From: an uncultured Pseudomonadota bacterium
GTDB taxonomy: Bacteria; Pseudomonadota; Gammaproteobacteria; Burkholderiales; Methylophilaceae
Reading direction: 5' to 3'
Length of the DNA: 43,312 nt
NCBI GenBank assembly: GCA_903846555.1
Contig: CAINBI010000064.1
Span: forward strand, 1-43,312
Shown here in pieces: positions 1 through 6,288 of the stretch (position 1 is the stretch's first letter; each line of letters begins with the position of its first letter). Made by a program: the position numbers and the translations under genes. The notes under the pieces are model-generated. The model had not been told where the DNA came from, ran no database searches, and saw only the letters and a program-made list of their open reading frames with translations.

Positions 1-150
1 ATTATTCTACCTACCAAGCGACAGCCCAGCGTTAAACCCAGATTTTCCAGTAGGGAGACGCTGATTTATTACCCCCGTCATTCAACGCTCGGCACGCTTC
101 TACTACCTAGTTAAAAATTCCTTTGGTGCTAAGTGGGTATTATGGCCCAT

Positions 151-273
151 CGTGACCAACTAAAACGGTCTATCGTGACCAGTGATTATGGTCTATCGTG
201 ACCAGCCAAAACGGTCTAACGTGACCGATTTTGGGGTAAGACCATAATCAGCGGTCACGATGCCATCATGACC
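151..273 (+). repeat. IS21 terminal repeats, 23-bp period
   Basis: The core CGTGACC occurs at 151, 174, 197 and 220, exactly 23 bp apart, usually within GGTCTATCGTGACC. A degenerate copy (CATGACC) starts at 267, and an inverted copy (GGTCACG) lies at 253-259. IS21-family ends carry multiple repeats of this kind, bound by the IstA transposase. The regular two-helical-turn spacing fits cooperative binding on one face of DNA. Confidence 0.75.
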
Positions 274-337
274 AACAATCACATTGAAATGATATTACGC
301 ATATTAGCCACCTAAGCGGGTACGCTTCCAGACTTTT

Positions 338-674
338 TTGTCTGGAGACTGTATGCCCGTACTAAGGATTACTATGCGTAAAATAAAAGAAGTCCTGCGC
401 CTGAAGCTTGAAGCCAAGCTCTCACACGCACAAATCGCTGCAGCTTTAGGCGTTTCCAAAGGCGTCGTCACCAAGTATGTTGGGCTTGCCGCCATCGCCG
501 GCCTAGATTGGTCTGCCATACAAGATCAGGATGAAGCCACGCTTGAGCGGCAGTTATTAGTCGCACCCAAGAAACCAGCTGTCTATAGTCAGCCTGACTA
601 TGGCAGAATTCACCAAGAGCTACGCCGTAAAGGCATGACACTGATGCTGTTATGGGAAGAGCATCGTGCCGGTC
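338..674 (+). pseudogene. istA: IstA transposase, N-terminal fragment (IS21 family)
   Basis: This is the N-terminal part of an IS21-family transposase. It has an HTH segment (LSHAQIAAALGVSKGVVTKY) followed by the family's PDYGRIHQELRRKGMTLMLLWEEHRA stretch, shown here as a landmark split over positions 590-670. Plausible starts are the ATG codons at 353 or 374. Homology to IstA stops near 670; the frame then runs on into unrelated integrase sequence and ends at 745. The DDE catalytic domain is absent, so the product cannot transpose. What remains could at most bind the terminal repeats just upstream. Confidence 0.75.
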
Positions 675-1269
675 GTCAGAAACTGCTAACAAGGAGATTG
701 TTTATATTAATAGTGTGCTTCGACATGTTGGATTATCACCGGTGAGTATCAAAAAGCTCAAAGTAATTCAGGAAGAGATGCATTTCCTAAGTAATCCTGA
801 GATTAAAGATTTTTTGTCTGAGATTAGAGGGAGGAGTGAGTCTGCTTATGCATTATGTCGCGTGAGCTTTGAAACAGGCGCTCGATGGGGTGAGGGGTCT
901 AAAATTGCATTAAGTCAGGTAAGAGATGGGTATTTAGTGCTTCCATCAAAGCACACCAAGAACAATAAGCCTAGGTATATTCCAATCTCAGATAACCTAG
1001 CTTCGCTTATCAAGAGCAATATACCTTTTTCTAATTGCAGGTCGACATTTTATCGTTCAATTGATGCATGCAATATTAAGTTGCCACCAGGGCAGGCAAC
1101 GCATGTGATGCGGCATACGTTCGCAAGTCATTTCATGCAAAATGGTGGCAATATCATTACCTTGCAAAAAGTGCTGGATCACGGTGATTTGAAAATAACG
1201 ATGCGATATGCCCATTTATCACCAGATCATTTAAAAGACGTTTTGAAGTTTAAACCAATGACTGAGTAA
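675..1269 (+). pseudogene. P2-like tyrosine integrase, N-terminally truncated
   Basis: This is the catalytic half of a phage/island tyrosine recombinase. The segment KLKVIQEEMHFLSNPEIKDF resembles the start of the catalytic domain in P2-type integrases. The catalytic set can be seen in order: Arg in TGARWGE, Lys in SKHTKNN, the HxxR box HVMRHTF, the second His in LDHGD, and the Tyr in MRYAHLSP. The N-terminal arm- and core-binding domains are missing at the istA junction. An ATG at 652 opens the frame, but its first 20 or so residues are IS sequence. The gene ends 66 bp before the partial tRNA-Asn copy, as expected of an integrase from an older element that used the same tRNA site. Probably inactive. 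Confidence 0.75.
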
Positions 1270-1273
1270 ATCG

Positions 1274-1295
1274 GTGGACACTTTGTGGACACTTT
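1274..1295 (+). repeat. Tandem 11-bp repeat, possible arm sites of the older integrase
   Basis: GTGGACACTTT occurs twice head to tail (1274-1284 and 1285-1295). It lies between the truncated integrase and the attachment repeat. The position and one-turn period fit arm-type integrase binding sites; function is inferred. Confidence 0.45.
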
Positions 1296-1302
1296 AAACA
1301 AA

Positions 1303-1332
1303 AAGGGGTTAAGCATTTCAGCTTAACCCCTT
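1303..1332. terminator. Intrinsic terminator, probably bidirectional
   Basis: A 12-bp perfect stem (AAGGGGTTAAGC with GCTTAACCCCTT) encloses a 6-nt loop. On the minus strand it is followed by a T-tract, so it would end tRNA-type transcripts reading left from the att repeat. On the plus strand it closes the truncated integrase. Confidence 0.75.
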
Positions 1333-1335
1333 ATA

Positions 1336-1389
1336 GTATCTGGCTCCTCGACCTGGGCTCGAACCAGGGACACACGGATTAACAGTCCG
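1336..1389 (+). repeat. Left attachment site (54-bp tRNA-Asn 3' copy)
   Basis: It is identical over 54 bp to 22404-22457 and covers the last 49 nt of tRNA-Asn (including CCA) plus 5 nt downstream. Beyond 1389 the sequence departs from tRNA, so this copy has no acceptor 5' half or D-arm and is not a tRNA gene. An AT-rich stretch with a near-duplicate ACAAATAAT motif (about 1450-1469) follows and could bend DNA during recombination. Confidence 0.9.
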
Positions 1390-1484
1390 CTAAAACTACC
1401 TATTGATTACTTTTCCTCTTTATTGAATTTAAAAAATAATATAATAAATACAAATAATTACAAATAATCCTGTGTAATATGTTA

Positions 1485-1514
1485 TTGATTTTGTTTCCGT
1501 TATATTGCTATAAT
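1485..1514 (+). promoter_or_regulatory. Promoter of the element integrase
   Basis: TTGATT at 1485-1490 and a perfect TATAAT at 1509-1514 are separated by 18 bp, 34 bp before the integrase ATG. The putative arm sites lie immediately downstream, so integrase binding could repress its own promoter. Confidence 0.6.
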
Positions 1515-1517
1515 TTG

Positions 1518-1535
1518 CCTACACAGTGCCTACAC
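1518..1535 (+). repeat. Paired CCTACAC motifs, candidate left arm sites
   Basis: CCTACAC at 1518-1524 and again at 1529-1535 are 11 bp apart. A matching pair with the same spacing lies at 22334-22351 inside the other end of the element. Paired short repeats inside both att sites are characteristic of integrase arm sites. Confidence 0.5.
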
Positions 1536-1548
1536 GGATTTAAAAGCG

Positions 1549-2925
1549 ATGAAAAAAGAGAATTTCACGGCAGGTCGAATTGCCGCTTTTAAATGCGCTG
1601 AGGGCAAACAACAAACAATCTACTGGGATGCTAAAACACCAGGCTTAGGATTGCGCGTAACAAAAGCCGGTGCAAAGTCATACATCTTTGAAACCCGCTT
1701 CAATGGCAAGACTTTGCGCATTACGATCGGTGATGATCGCAGTTACTCAATCTCTCAGGCCCAAGTCATTGCTACCGAGCTTAAATCAAATACTGACAAG
1801 GCTATTGATCCTCGCCAATTGAAAGTAGATAAGCTGGTGCTGCATGAAGCGCGCCAGGTGCGCGAAAAGTCTATGAATGATACCTTGCTTGTTCCATGGG
1901 AAGAATATATCCAAGAGAACACTGCTAAAATTAGAGAGCCCTGGGGCCAGCGCCATATTGATGATCACATGAAAATGTCGGTTGTTGGTGGTGAGAAGCG
2001 CAAGAGAGGGGCAGGATTAACTCAAGAGGGCTTACTTAGGCCGCTACTGGTGCTTAACTTCAAGCAACTCAATCAAACGGTTATTACAAAATGGCTGCAA
2101 GATAACAGCCAGGGCCGACCTACACAAACTGCGCTGGCTTATCGATTGCTAAGAGCCTTTTACAATTGGCTATCGGAGCATGATATTTATAAAGACTTAG
2201 TTGTTGAGGACTTGCTGGCCACAAAGAAAATTAAATCGAATGTGCCCAAGGTATTGCCCCGCAAAGTTTCATTGCAGCGGGAGCAGTTAGCAAGCTGGTT
2301 TAAGGCGGTGAAATCTTTACCGTCACAGGTGCAACAAGTCTATTTGCAAGTATTACTATTGACTGGTGCGCGCCGTGAGGAGCTGGCCGAGCTGCAGTGG
2401 AATAAGGTAGACTTTAAAAACAAAGCAATTGAGATCAAAGACAAGGTTGATGACTCAAGACTGCGCACCATACCGCTTACGCCTTATGTTGCTATACTTC
2501 TTACTGACCTAAAAGCTGAGCTTAAATCAATGTTGGCGGCGCGCAATCATCGCAGTAAAACCAAAGAGCAATTAAGTGAATATGTATTCCCTTCTAGCGG
2601 ATCACGTGGTTATATTGTTTCACCGACGCATCGTATGTACACGGAGGCATTGAAGCGTGAAGGGCTTGAACATTTGGCGGCGCATGATTTAAGACGTAGC
2701 TTTGCAACTATGGGCGAAGAGGCCGATGTTTCCGATGGTGTTATTAAGCAGATCATGGGGCATAAACCGAAGAGCGGTGATACTACGGAAGCGCACTATA
2801 AGGTTAGAACTATCAGCCGCCTAAGAGATAAGCATATTGAGATCGAGCGCTGGATATTAGACCAGGCAGGCATCGAACAGCCTAAGCTTGTAGAATCATC
2901 ATCACGTTTAGCGCTTGTAAAATAA
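1549..2925 (+). CDS. int: Tyrosine-type site-specific integrase
   Basis: This is a 458-residue tyrosine recombinase that should insert and excise the element at tRNA-Asn. The N-terminal 90 residues or so resemble the DUF4102-type arm-binding domain of P4-like integrases (WDAKTPGLGLRVTKAGAKSY). A SAM-like core-binding region follows, then the catalytic domain. Visible catalytic residues are R275 (LLTGARREE), a Lys in the IEIKDKVDD hairpin, H379 and R382 (HDLRR), H405 (IMGHKP) and the nucleophile Y417 (AHYKV). The length is normal for the family. The gene sits 160 bp inside the left att repeat, with its own promoter. It is intact and unrelated to the truncated integrase upstream. Confidence 0.93.
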   Translation: MKKENFTAGRIAAFKCAEGKQQTIYWDAKTPGLGLRVTKAGAKSYIFETRFNGKTLRITIGDDRSYSISQAQVIATELKSNTDKAIDPRQLKVDKLVLHEARQVREKSMNDTLLVPWEEYIQENTAKIREPWGQRHIDDHMKMSVVGGEKRKRGAGLTQEGLLRPLLVLNFKQLNQTVITKWLQDNSQGRPTQTALAYRLLRAFYNWLSEHDIYKDLVVEDLLATKKIKSNVPKVLPRKVSLQREQLASWFKAVKSLPSQVQQVYLQVLLLTGARREELAELQWNKVDFKNKAIEIKDKVDDSRLRTIPLTPYVAILLTDLKAELKSMLAARNHRSKTKEQLSEYVFPSSGSRGYIVSPTHRMYTEALKREGLEHLAAHDLRRSFATMGEEADVSDGVIKQIMGHKPKSGDTTEAHYKVRTISRLRDKHIEIERWILDQAGIEQPKLVESSSRLALVK

Positions 2926-2938
2926 TACTAAATACCCG

Positions 2939-2966
2939 TTGACACGGTTCCACTATCTGATACCAT
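2939..2966 (+). promoter_or_regulatory. Promoter of hicAB
   Basis: A consensus TTGACA at 2939-2944 and TACCAT (preceded by TG) at 2961-2966 are 16 bp apart. The hicA ATG starts 8 nt after the -10 box and no Shine-Dalgarno sequence precedes it, so the transcript is probably leaderless or nearly so. Confidence 0.55.
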
Positions 2967-2973
2967 ATAAAAC

Positions 2974-3228
2974 ATGAATGCAACGCACAAAAAGACCCTA
3001 GAGGCTATCTTCACTAATCCAGTATCGAAGTCTCTTGAATGGCGTCGTATCGAAGCGCTGCTAGTTACCATCGGTTGCCAAGTGATTGAAGGCAACGGTT
3101 CAAGGGTAAGGTTTGAAAAGGATGGCTTGATTGCAACCTTTCATAGGCCGCACCCGGCAAAAGAAGCAAAGCCGTACCAAGTGCGTGATGCAAGACAATT
3201 TATAGAAAGTTTAGGAGTAAAACCATGA
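2974..3228 (+). CDS. hicA: HicA-family toxin
   Basis: This is an 84-residue protein of the HicA type: small dsRBD-like mRNA interferases that cleave mRNA and are neutralised by HicB. It belongs to the subgroup with LEWRRIEALL near the start and FHRPHPAKEAKPYQVRDAR towards the end. The residue pair usually written GSHH around the catalytic His in classical HicA reads GSRV here, so activity may depend on the His residues of HRPHP. It overlaps hicB by 4 nt (ATGA), the normal toxin-first order of this family. In an integrated element it would act as an addiction module that stabilises inheritance. Confidence 0.85.
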   Translation: MNATHKKTLEAIFTNPVSKSLEWRRIEALLVTIGCQVIEGNGSRVRFEKDGLIATFHRPHPAKEAKPYQVRDARQFIESLGVKP

Positions 3229-3560
3229 ATACAATGACACATAAGGGCTACGCTGCCCGTGTTGAATATAGCGAAGATGATGAGTGCTTTGTCGGGCATA
3301 TCGCTGGCATACGTGATGCAGTTGGCTTTCATGGCGAAAGTGTTGCAGAACTTCGCGCCGCATTTGAAGAAGCTGTAGATGATTATTTGGCGACTTGTGC
3401 AAAGTTAGGCCGTGAGCCTAATCACCCATATTCAGGACAATTCAGGTTGCGCTTAAAGCCTGAGTTGCATGCACGAGCTGCAATAGCGGCTGAGACCAAA
3501 GGTAAGAGCCTTAACACTTGGGTTTCGGAAGTTATAGAGCGAAGCGTTGCAACGGCTTAA
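3225..3560 (+). CDS. hicB: HicB-family antitoxin
   Basis: This 111-residue protein has the partial RNase-H-like HicB fold (YAARVEYSEDDECFVGHIAGIRDAVGFHG, residues 8-37). A C-terminal ribbon-helix-helix segment (FRLRLKPELHARAAIAAETKGKSLNTWVSEVIERS, residues 72-107, given as a landmark) follows. The first part binds and blocks HicA; the second binds operator DNA. The start codon overlaps the end of hicA, so translation is probably coupled. It should repress the promoter at 2939-2966. Confidence 0.85.
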   Translation: MNTMTHKGYAARVEYSEDDECFVGHIAGIRDAVGFHGESVAELRAAFEEAVDDYLATCAKLGREPNHPYSGQFRLRLKPELHARAAIAAETKGKSLNTWVSEVIERSVATA

Positions 3561-3563
3561 TGG

Positions 3564-3640
3564 CAGCGTAAAGGTTTAACCGCCGCCTGACGGTCTCAGG
3601 CAAAAGCGGCAACGCTGGTAGCTTTCTGAGGGATACCAGC
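3564..3640 (+). promoter_or_regulatory. Structured leader with competing hairpins
   Basis: The gap between hicB and the next gene can fold strongly. GCCTGA (3585-3590) pairs with TCAGGC (3596-3601), CCGC (3580-3583) with GCGG (3606-3609), and CAGCGT (3564-3569) with ACGCTG (3612-3617). A second hairpin, GCTGGTA (3614-3620) with TACCAGC (3634-3640), shares 3614-3617 with the outer stem, so the two are mutually exclusive. There is no U-tract. The next gene follows at 3683 after a GGAG-type ribosome site. No known riboswitch is recognised. Confidence 0.4.
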
Positions 3641-3682
3641 ATCGCCTAACCATATAGCAATACTTACTAGGAGTATCACCGC

Positions 3683-4114
3683 ATGGCTACTACCAATTAT
3701 ACAGAAACACTAGACAGTCAGGATTTTGTCGCACCTTATCATTACGTCCCCGTTATGGTACATAACGATGGCAGTGAGCATCAACTGGCGTCATCGTTAA
3801 TTTTGAAAGAAGCCGTACTTACTGGCCGAGAAGTATTCGACACTGATAAAAGGGTTATCGGCTGGAACGTAAAAAGATTGCCCTTCGTACCTGAGTCAAC
3901 CTTTACCGTCGGCCTTCAGATAGACGGTGTTAATGGGCCTGAATATATTAAATTAAAAAGCGGCTTACCTCACTCAGAGGCAATTGCCTTCGGTGAGATG
4001 GCAGCGGATGCCGCAGAAATACAGGGTGTAAAAGTGCTTTACGTGTCTGCTCAGCTAGATAGAGTGCTGTACGGAGAAAATACCTCCTTTGCAAAGGAGG
4101 CTAGTCATGTCTAA
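3683..4114 (+). CDS. Hypothetical accessory protein
   Basis: This is a 143-residue soluble protein without a recognised family, signal peptide or membrane segment. A ribosome site (AGGAG, about 3670) precedes the ATG. It reads as a compact alpha/beta protein with a YIKLKSGLPHSEAIAFGEMAA segment near residues 93-113. Its last codons contain the perfect palindrome at 4083-4100 that masks the ribosome site of the next gene, and the two frames overlap by 8 nt. The two products are therefore probably made in fixed proportion and may work together. Confidence 0.6.
   Translation: MATTNYTETLDSQDFVAPYHYVPVMVHNDGSEHQLASSLILKEAVLTGREVFDTDKRVIGWNVKRLPFVPESTFTVGLQIDGVNGPEYIKLKSGLPHSEAIAFGEMAADAAEIQGVKVLYVSAQLDRVLYGENTSFAKEASHV
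4083..4100 (+). promoter_or_regulatory. Palindrome sequestering a Shine-Dalgarno site
   Basis: CCTCCTTTGCAAAGGAGG is a perfect 18-bp palindrome. Its right half is a full-strength Shine-Dalgarno (AAAGGAGG) placed 6 nt before the ATG at 4107. Folded, the ribosome site is closed; ribosomes finishing the upstream gene would open it. This implies translational coupling. Confidence 0.65.
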
Positions 4115-4499
4115 TTTGACCACTCAAGAAATTAAGCTAAACAATTTCAACCTAAGTCTTGGAGCCGCTCTATTCAGTGATCCGCAACGTGAAAGAAATA
4201 ATGCTATCGTTGTAGCAAATACCTCAGATATTACGGCAAATATTAAACCAGGTGATTTGCTTCGAGTTGATTTTACATCGACCGATTTAACCGAAGGTCT
4301 TTATATCATTACGCTTGACGATGGGTGGATTGGCTATGGGTTCTTTCAACGTATGCCAGACCTTCGAATGCGCGATGAAACTGGGAGTCATCCTATTAGC
4401 TTGAAAACATTGAGCAGCATTAAAGTTGTTGGCAAAGTTAAAGACATTTATCGTACAGAACCAGAAGCGTTCGGCGGACGTTTAGTGTCTATCTACTGA
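4107..4499 (+). CDS. Small protein resembling an S24/LexA-type C-terminal domain
   Basis: This is a 130-residue protein; I chose the ATG at 4107 because of the AAAGGAGG site 6 nt upstream. Residues 42-115 follow the pattern of the S24 (LexA/CI) autopeptidase fold: ANIKPGDLLRVD, then EGLYIITLDDGWIGYGFFQR, a basic strand, and a closing SIKVVGKVKDIYR. The catalytic Ser of the usual SMxPT motif aligns with Asp here, and the Lys of the usual VKRL strand with Tyr or Gly. No DNA-binding HTH is present. It may therefore be a dead peptidase fold kept for protein-protein contact, for instance with a CI/LexA-type repressor. The fold assignment is by eye and tentative. Confidence 0.45.
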   Translation: MSNLTTQEIKLNNFNLSLGAALFSDPQRERNNAIVVANTSDITANIKPGDLLRVDFTSTDLTEGLYIITLDDGWIGYGFFQRMPDLRMRDETGSHPISLKTLSSIKVVGKVKDIYRTEPEAFGGRLVSIY

Positions 4500-4510
4500 T
4501 TTACCGATTA

Positions 4511-4570
4511 AAGCTGCGCCTAGCTCGACGGAGCGAAACTCAGGATACCTTTACCTGACCGGCGCAGTTT
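4511..4570 (+). ncRNA. Putative three-way-junction RNA leader
   Basis: A 10-bp closing stem (AAGCTGCGCC at 4511-4520 with GGCGCAGTTT at 4561-4570, one G-U pair) encloses two hairpins: GCTC/GAGC (4523-4534) and TCAGG/CCTGA (4540-4558). This cloverleaf-like fold sits 23 nt before a ribosome site (AAAGGAG) and ATG at 4606. There is no terminator U-tract. It could be a cis-regulatory leader or a small RNA; I do not recognise a known class. Confidence 0.45.
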
Positions 4571-4605
4571 CTCTAATTTAAGGTGATCGCTTAAAGGAGT
4601 GATTG

Positions 4606-5307
4606 ATGCCTAAAGATTTAAGAAGTCCATATAAACCATGCTTTCAGCATTATGCCAATTTGTCGGCGCTACCGCTTTGGGAGCTGATCGCTCTTAGTAT
4701 CAACCTAGATCCGGAAGAGCTAGGAAAGCACGGAAGGCCCGGTAGTTCAAACTACCCAAGCTATGCTTCTACTATTCATCTTTACCAGGGGTTTGAAAAG
4801 CAAAGGCGCATTGTGCTCTCTATTGCCAATAGTACAAACGACATTCCCTTTACCAACTCCAATGACACGGCGCCGATTGATGAGCGCTATGTTAAGTGTG
4901 AGGAGTTCCATCAGTGGGCGGTCAATCACAACGTGGATCTACCCAAAGAGTTTCCGTGGGGGCCAGCGCAGCCTGCCTCACAATATGCTGCGGAGCCTAC
5001 TTCTCTAAGGAATGGCCCCCCTATTCAGACGCATAAAATTAAGACAAGAGCTGATCCTTTAGATGATGCTATCTATGCAGCTTTAGGAAGCGCGATAAAC
5101 ACTAAAGTGAATGTTAGTGTGTTTGAAGCTCTTAAAATAATAGCGCAGGTTCCCCGGGGCTTACCCGGCTACATTGCACCTTTGGCCGGCGTTGATGAAG
5201 AGGGGGTTAAGTATTTGGACGCAAGTACGTCTACTGGCATTAATCATGTGACTCTAAAGAGTCTTGGTAATCGGTTACGATCTGCTAAGTTTAAAAACCG
5301 CTGTTAG
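4606..5307 (+). CDS. Hypothetical protein common in proteobacterial islands
   Basis: This 233-residue protein starts at ATG 4606, after AAAGGAG. It resembles a family of uncharacterised proteins often found in integrative elements. The N-terminus has a tryptophan/leucine-rich segment (FQHYANLSALPLWELIALSI) followed by an acidic DPEEL, and a middle segment ends in a VDLPKEFPW turn. The C-terminal region (EALKIIAQVP to GVKYLDASTSTGINHVTLKSL, residues about 165-225) looks like a small helical, possibly DNA-binding, domain. There is no signal peptide or catalytic motif. The function is unknown. Confidence 0.65.
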   Translation: MPKDLRSPYKPCFQHYANLSALPLWELIALSINLDPEELGKHGRPGSSNYPSYASTIHLYQGFEKQRRIVLSIANSTNDIPFTNSNDTAPIDERYVKCEEFHQWAVNHNVDLPKEFPWGPAQPASQYAAEPTSLRNGPPIQTHKIKTRADPLDDAIYAALGSAINTKVNVSVFEALKIIAQVPRGLPGYIAPLAGVDEEGVKYLDASTSTGINHVTLKSLGNRLRSAKFKNRC

Positions 5308-5339
5308 GCTCTGTACACCGTTGTTAGTCTCCATAAGGA

Positions 5340-5407
5340 CGTTATCTATCGGGCAAAAGCAATAACGCGCATACATTAGGAAACACTGTAAACACCGCAA
5401 TATGCGG
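5340..5407 (+). promoter_or_regulatory. Hairpin-containing leader before a small HTH gene
   Basis: Two stems are visible: CGTTAT (5340-5345) with ATAACG (5362-5367), and CCGCA (5395-5399) with TGCGG (5403-5407). The second lies just before the ATG at 5423 and may limit ribosome access. Like 3564-3640 and 4511-4570, it belongs to a run of folded gaps in the early operon. Confidence 0.35.
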
Positions 5408-5422
5408 GAAAGTGAATCCTAA

Positions 5423-5623
5423 ATGAACAACACTACTCAAAACGCAACGCTTCCTGAAGTTCTCTCTACAAAAGACGCAGCGCCTTTAATCAATCGTAAA
5501 CCACAAACTCTATATCGCTGGGCATGTCTTGAAGACGGTCCTATTCGCCCTTTGCGTATCAATGGCCGCCTAGCCTGGCTAGTTAGCGACCTAAAAAAAT
5601 TATTGACGGAAGGGAGTATTTAA
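5423..5623 (+). CDS. MerR/AlpA-like HTH protein, candidate excisionase or regulator
   Basis: This 66-residue protein is essentially one winged-helix/HTH unit: LSTKDAAPLINRKPQTLYRWACLEDGPIRPLRINGRLAWLVSDLKKLL. The pattern (target-selection helix, then a wing with R-INGRLAW and a closing helix) matches the excisionase/AlpA-like group of small DNA-binding proteins. Likely roles are excision directionality or control of the early operon. The next gene begins 1 nt after its stop, so they share a transcript. Confidence 0.65.
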   Translation: MNNTTQNATLPEVLSTKDAAPLINRKPQTLYRWACLEDGPIRPLRINGRLAWLVSDLKKLLTEGSI

Positions 5624-5624
5624 A

Positions 5625-5930
5625 ATGCCGACTCCTACTCGCTTTATACCACTTGATCCTGGGCATTACATTCTCTCATTCGCTTTGGAGAATGAGCAGT
5701 GCAAATACTTCACCGATCCAGCAATCGGCTTGCAGTGGTCAATGCTGACATCCCAACTTGTACCAGTATCCGCAACGGGCGAGCCGGAACATGACGAGGG
5801 TGCCTATACCTTGCTTTATCCTGATGGCACGGTTTTATCGTATTGCCCAGGCGAGGCTGTTATCTATGAAAGTATCGAAGCCTGGCTTGATGCCTTGAAG
5901 GCCGAGATCGAATCTGCGAGGGGAAAATAA
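5625..5930 (+). CDS. Hypothetical protein, paralogue of the next gene
   Basis: This 101-residue soluble protein has no recognised family. It starts at the ATG after GGAAGGGAG. Its beginning (LDPGHYILSF) and end (LLYPDGTVLSYCPGEAVIYESIEAWLDAL) are echoed by the downstream gene (SPANSGHYIVEV and LLPNGSVFLPFAGRSGQHIYFDSLDAWEAY). The two therefore look like a diverged tandem duplication. They lie in the operon leading to the primase, so a role in element replication or control is possible. Nothing in the sequence shows it directly. Confidence 0.6.
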   Translation: MPTPTRFIPLDPGHYILSFALENEQCKYFTDPAIGLQWSMLTSQLVPVSATGEPEHDEGAYTLLYPDGTVLSYCPGEAVIYESIEAWLDALKAEIESARGK

Positions 5931-5931
5931 C

Positions 5932-6288
5932 ATGAGCTTCCCTGATGTATCCATCTTATCCCCCGCCAACTCAGGTCATTATATTGTTGAAGTAAAAGCT
6001 ATTACTGAAGACGGAGAGTTGATCATTCTTACTGAAAAAGTACCGGTAATCCTTTGGGGAATTGTTCGGGATAAAGAGCATGCCTATCATGGCTTACCGA
6101 TACCTATCACTATGGCAGGCCCGGAATCACCGCTGTCAAGCCAACTTTTACCAAACGGTAGTGTCTTTCTGCCCTTCGCAGGACGCTCCGGGCAACACAT
6201 CTATTTTGACAGTTTAGATGCGTGGGAAGCTTACGAAAAACCTATGGTATTAGAGCCCGCGATACGTTGTAGAGAGGCTAGAAAATGA
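5932..6288 (+). CDS. Hypothetical protein, paralogue of the previous gene
   Basis: This 118-residue protein shares the GHY start motif, the LLPNGSV strand and the IYFDSLDAWE C-terminal motif with the gene immediately upstream. It carries a longer middle section with a VPVILWGIVRDKEHAYHGLPIPI segment. The gap to the upstream gene is 1 nt, and the frame overlaps the next gene by 4 nt (ATGA). There is no signal peptide or membrane segment. The function is unknown. Confidence 0.6.
   Translation: MSFPDVSILSPANSGHYIVEVKAITEDGELIILTEKVPVILWGIVRDKEHAYHGLPIPITMAGPESPLSSQLLPNGSVFLPFAGRSGQHIYFDSLDAWEAYEKPMVLEPAIRCREARK

Larger units (their letters stand above)
127..674 (+). mobile_element. IS21-family insertion sequence, left-end remnant
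   Basis: The stretch holds a typical IS21-family left end: an array of short terminal repeats followed by the 5' third of istA. The rest of istA, all of istB and the right end are missing, because the sequence switches to an integrase gene at about 675. The outer left boundary is uncertain; I placed it near a TGCTAAGTGG motif because IS21-family ends start with TG. No target-site duplication can be assigned. The element is immobile as it stands. The missing right part and the missing 5' half of the neighbouring integrase fit one deletion that fused the two. Confidence 0.7.

Noticed and set aside
304-692. Minus-strand open frames opposite istA
   Set aside because: They lie opposite the recognisable IstA reading frame and have no family resemblance.
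1336-1389. Second tRNA-Asn gene
   Set aside because: Only the 3' 49 nt are present; the acceptor 5' strand and D-arm are missing, so it is an attachment-site copy.
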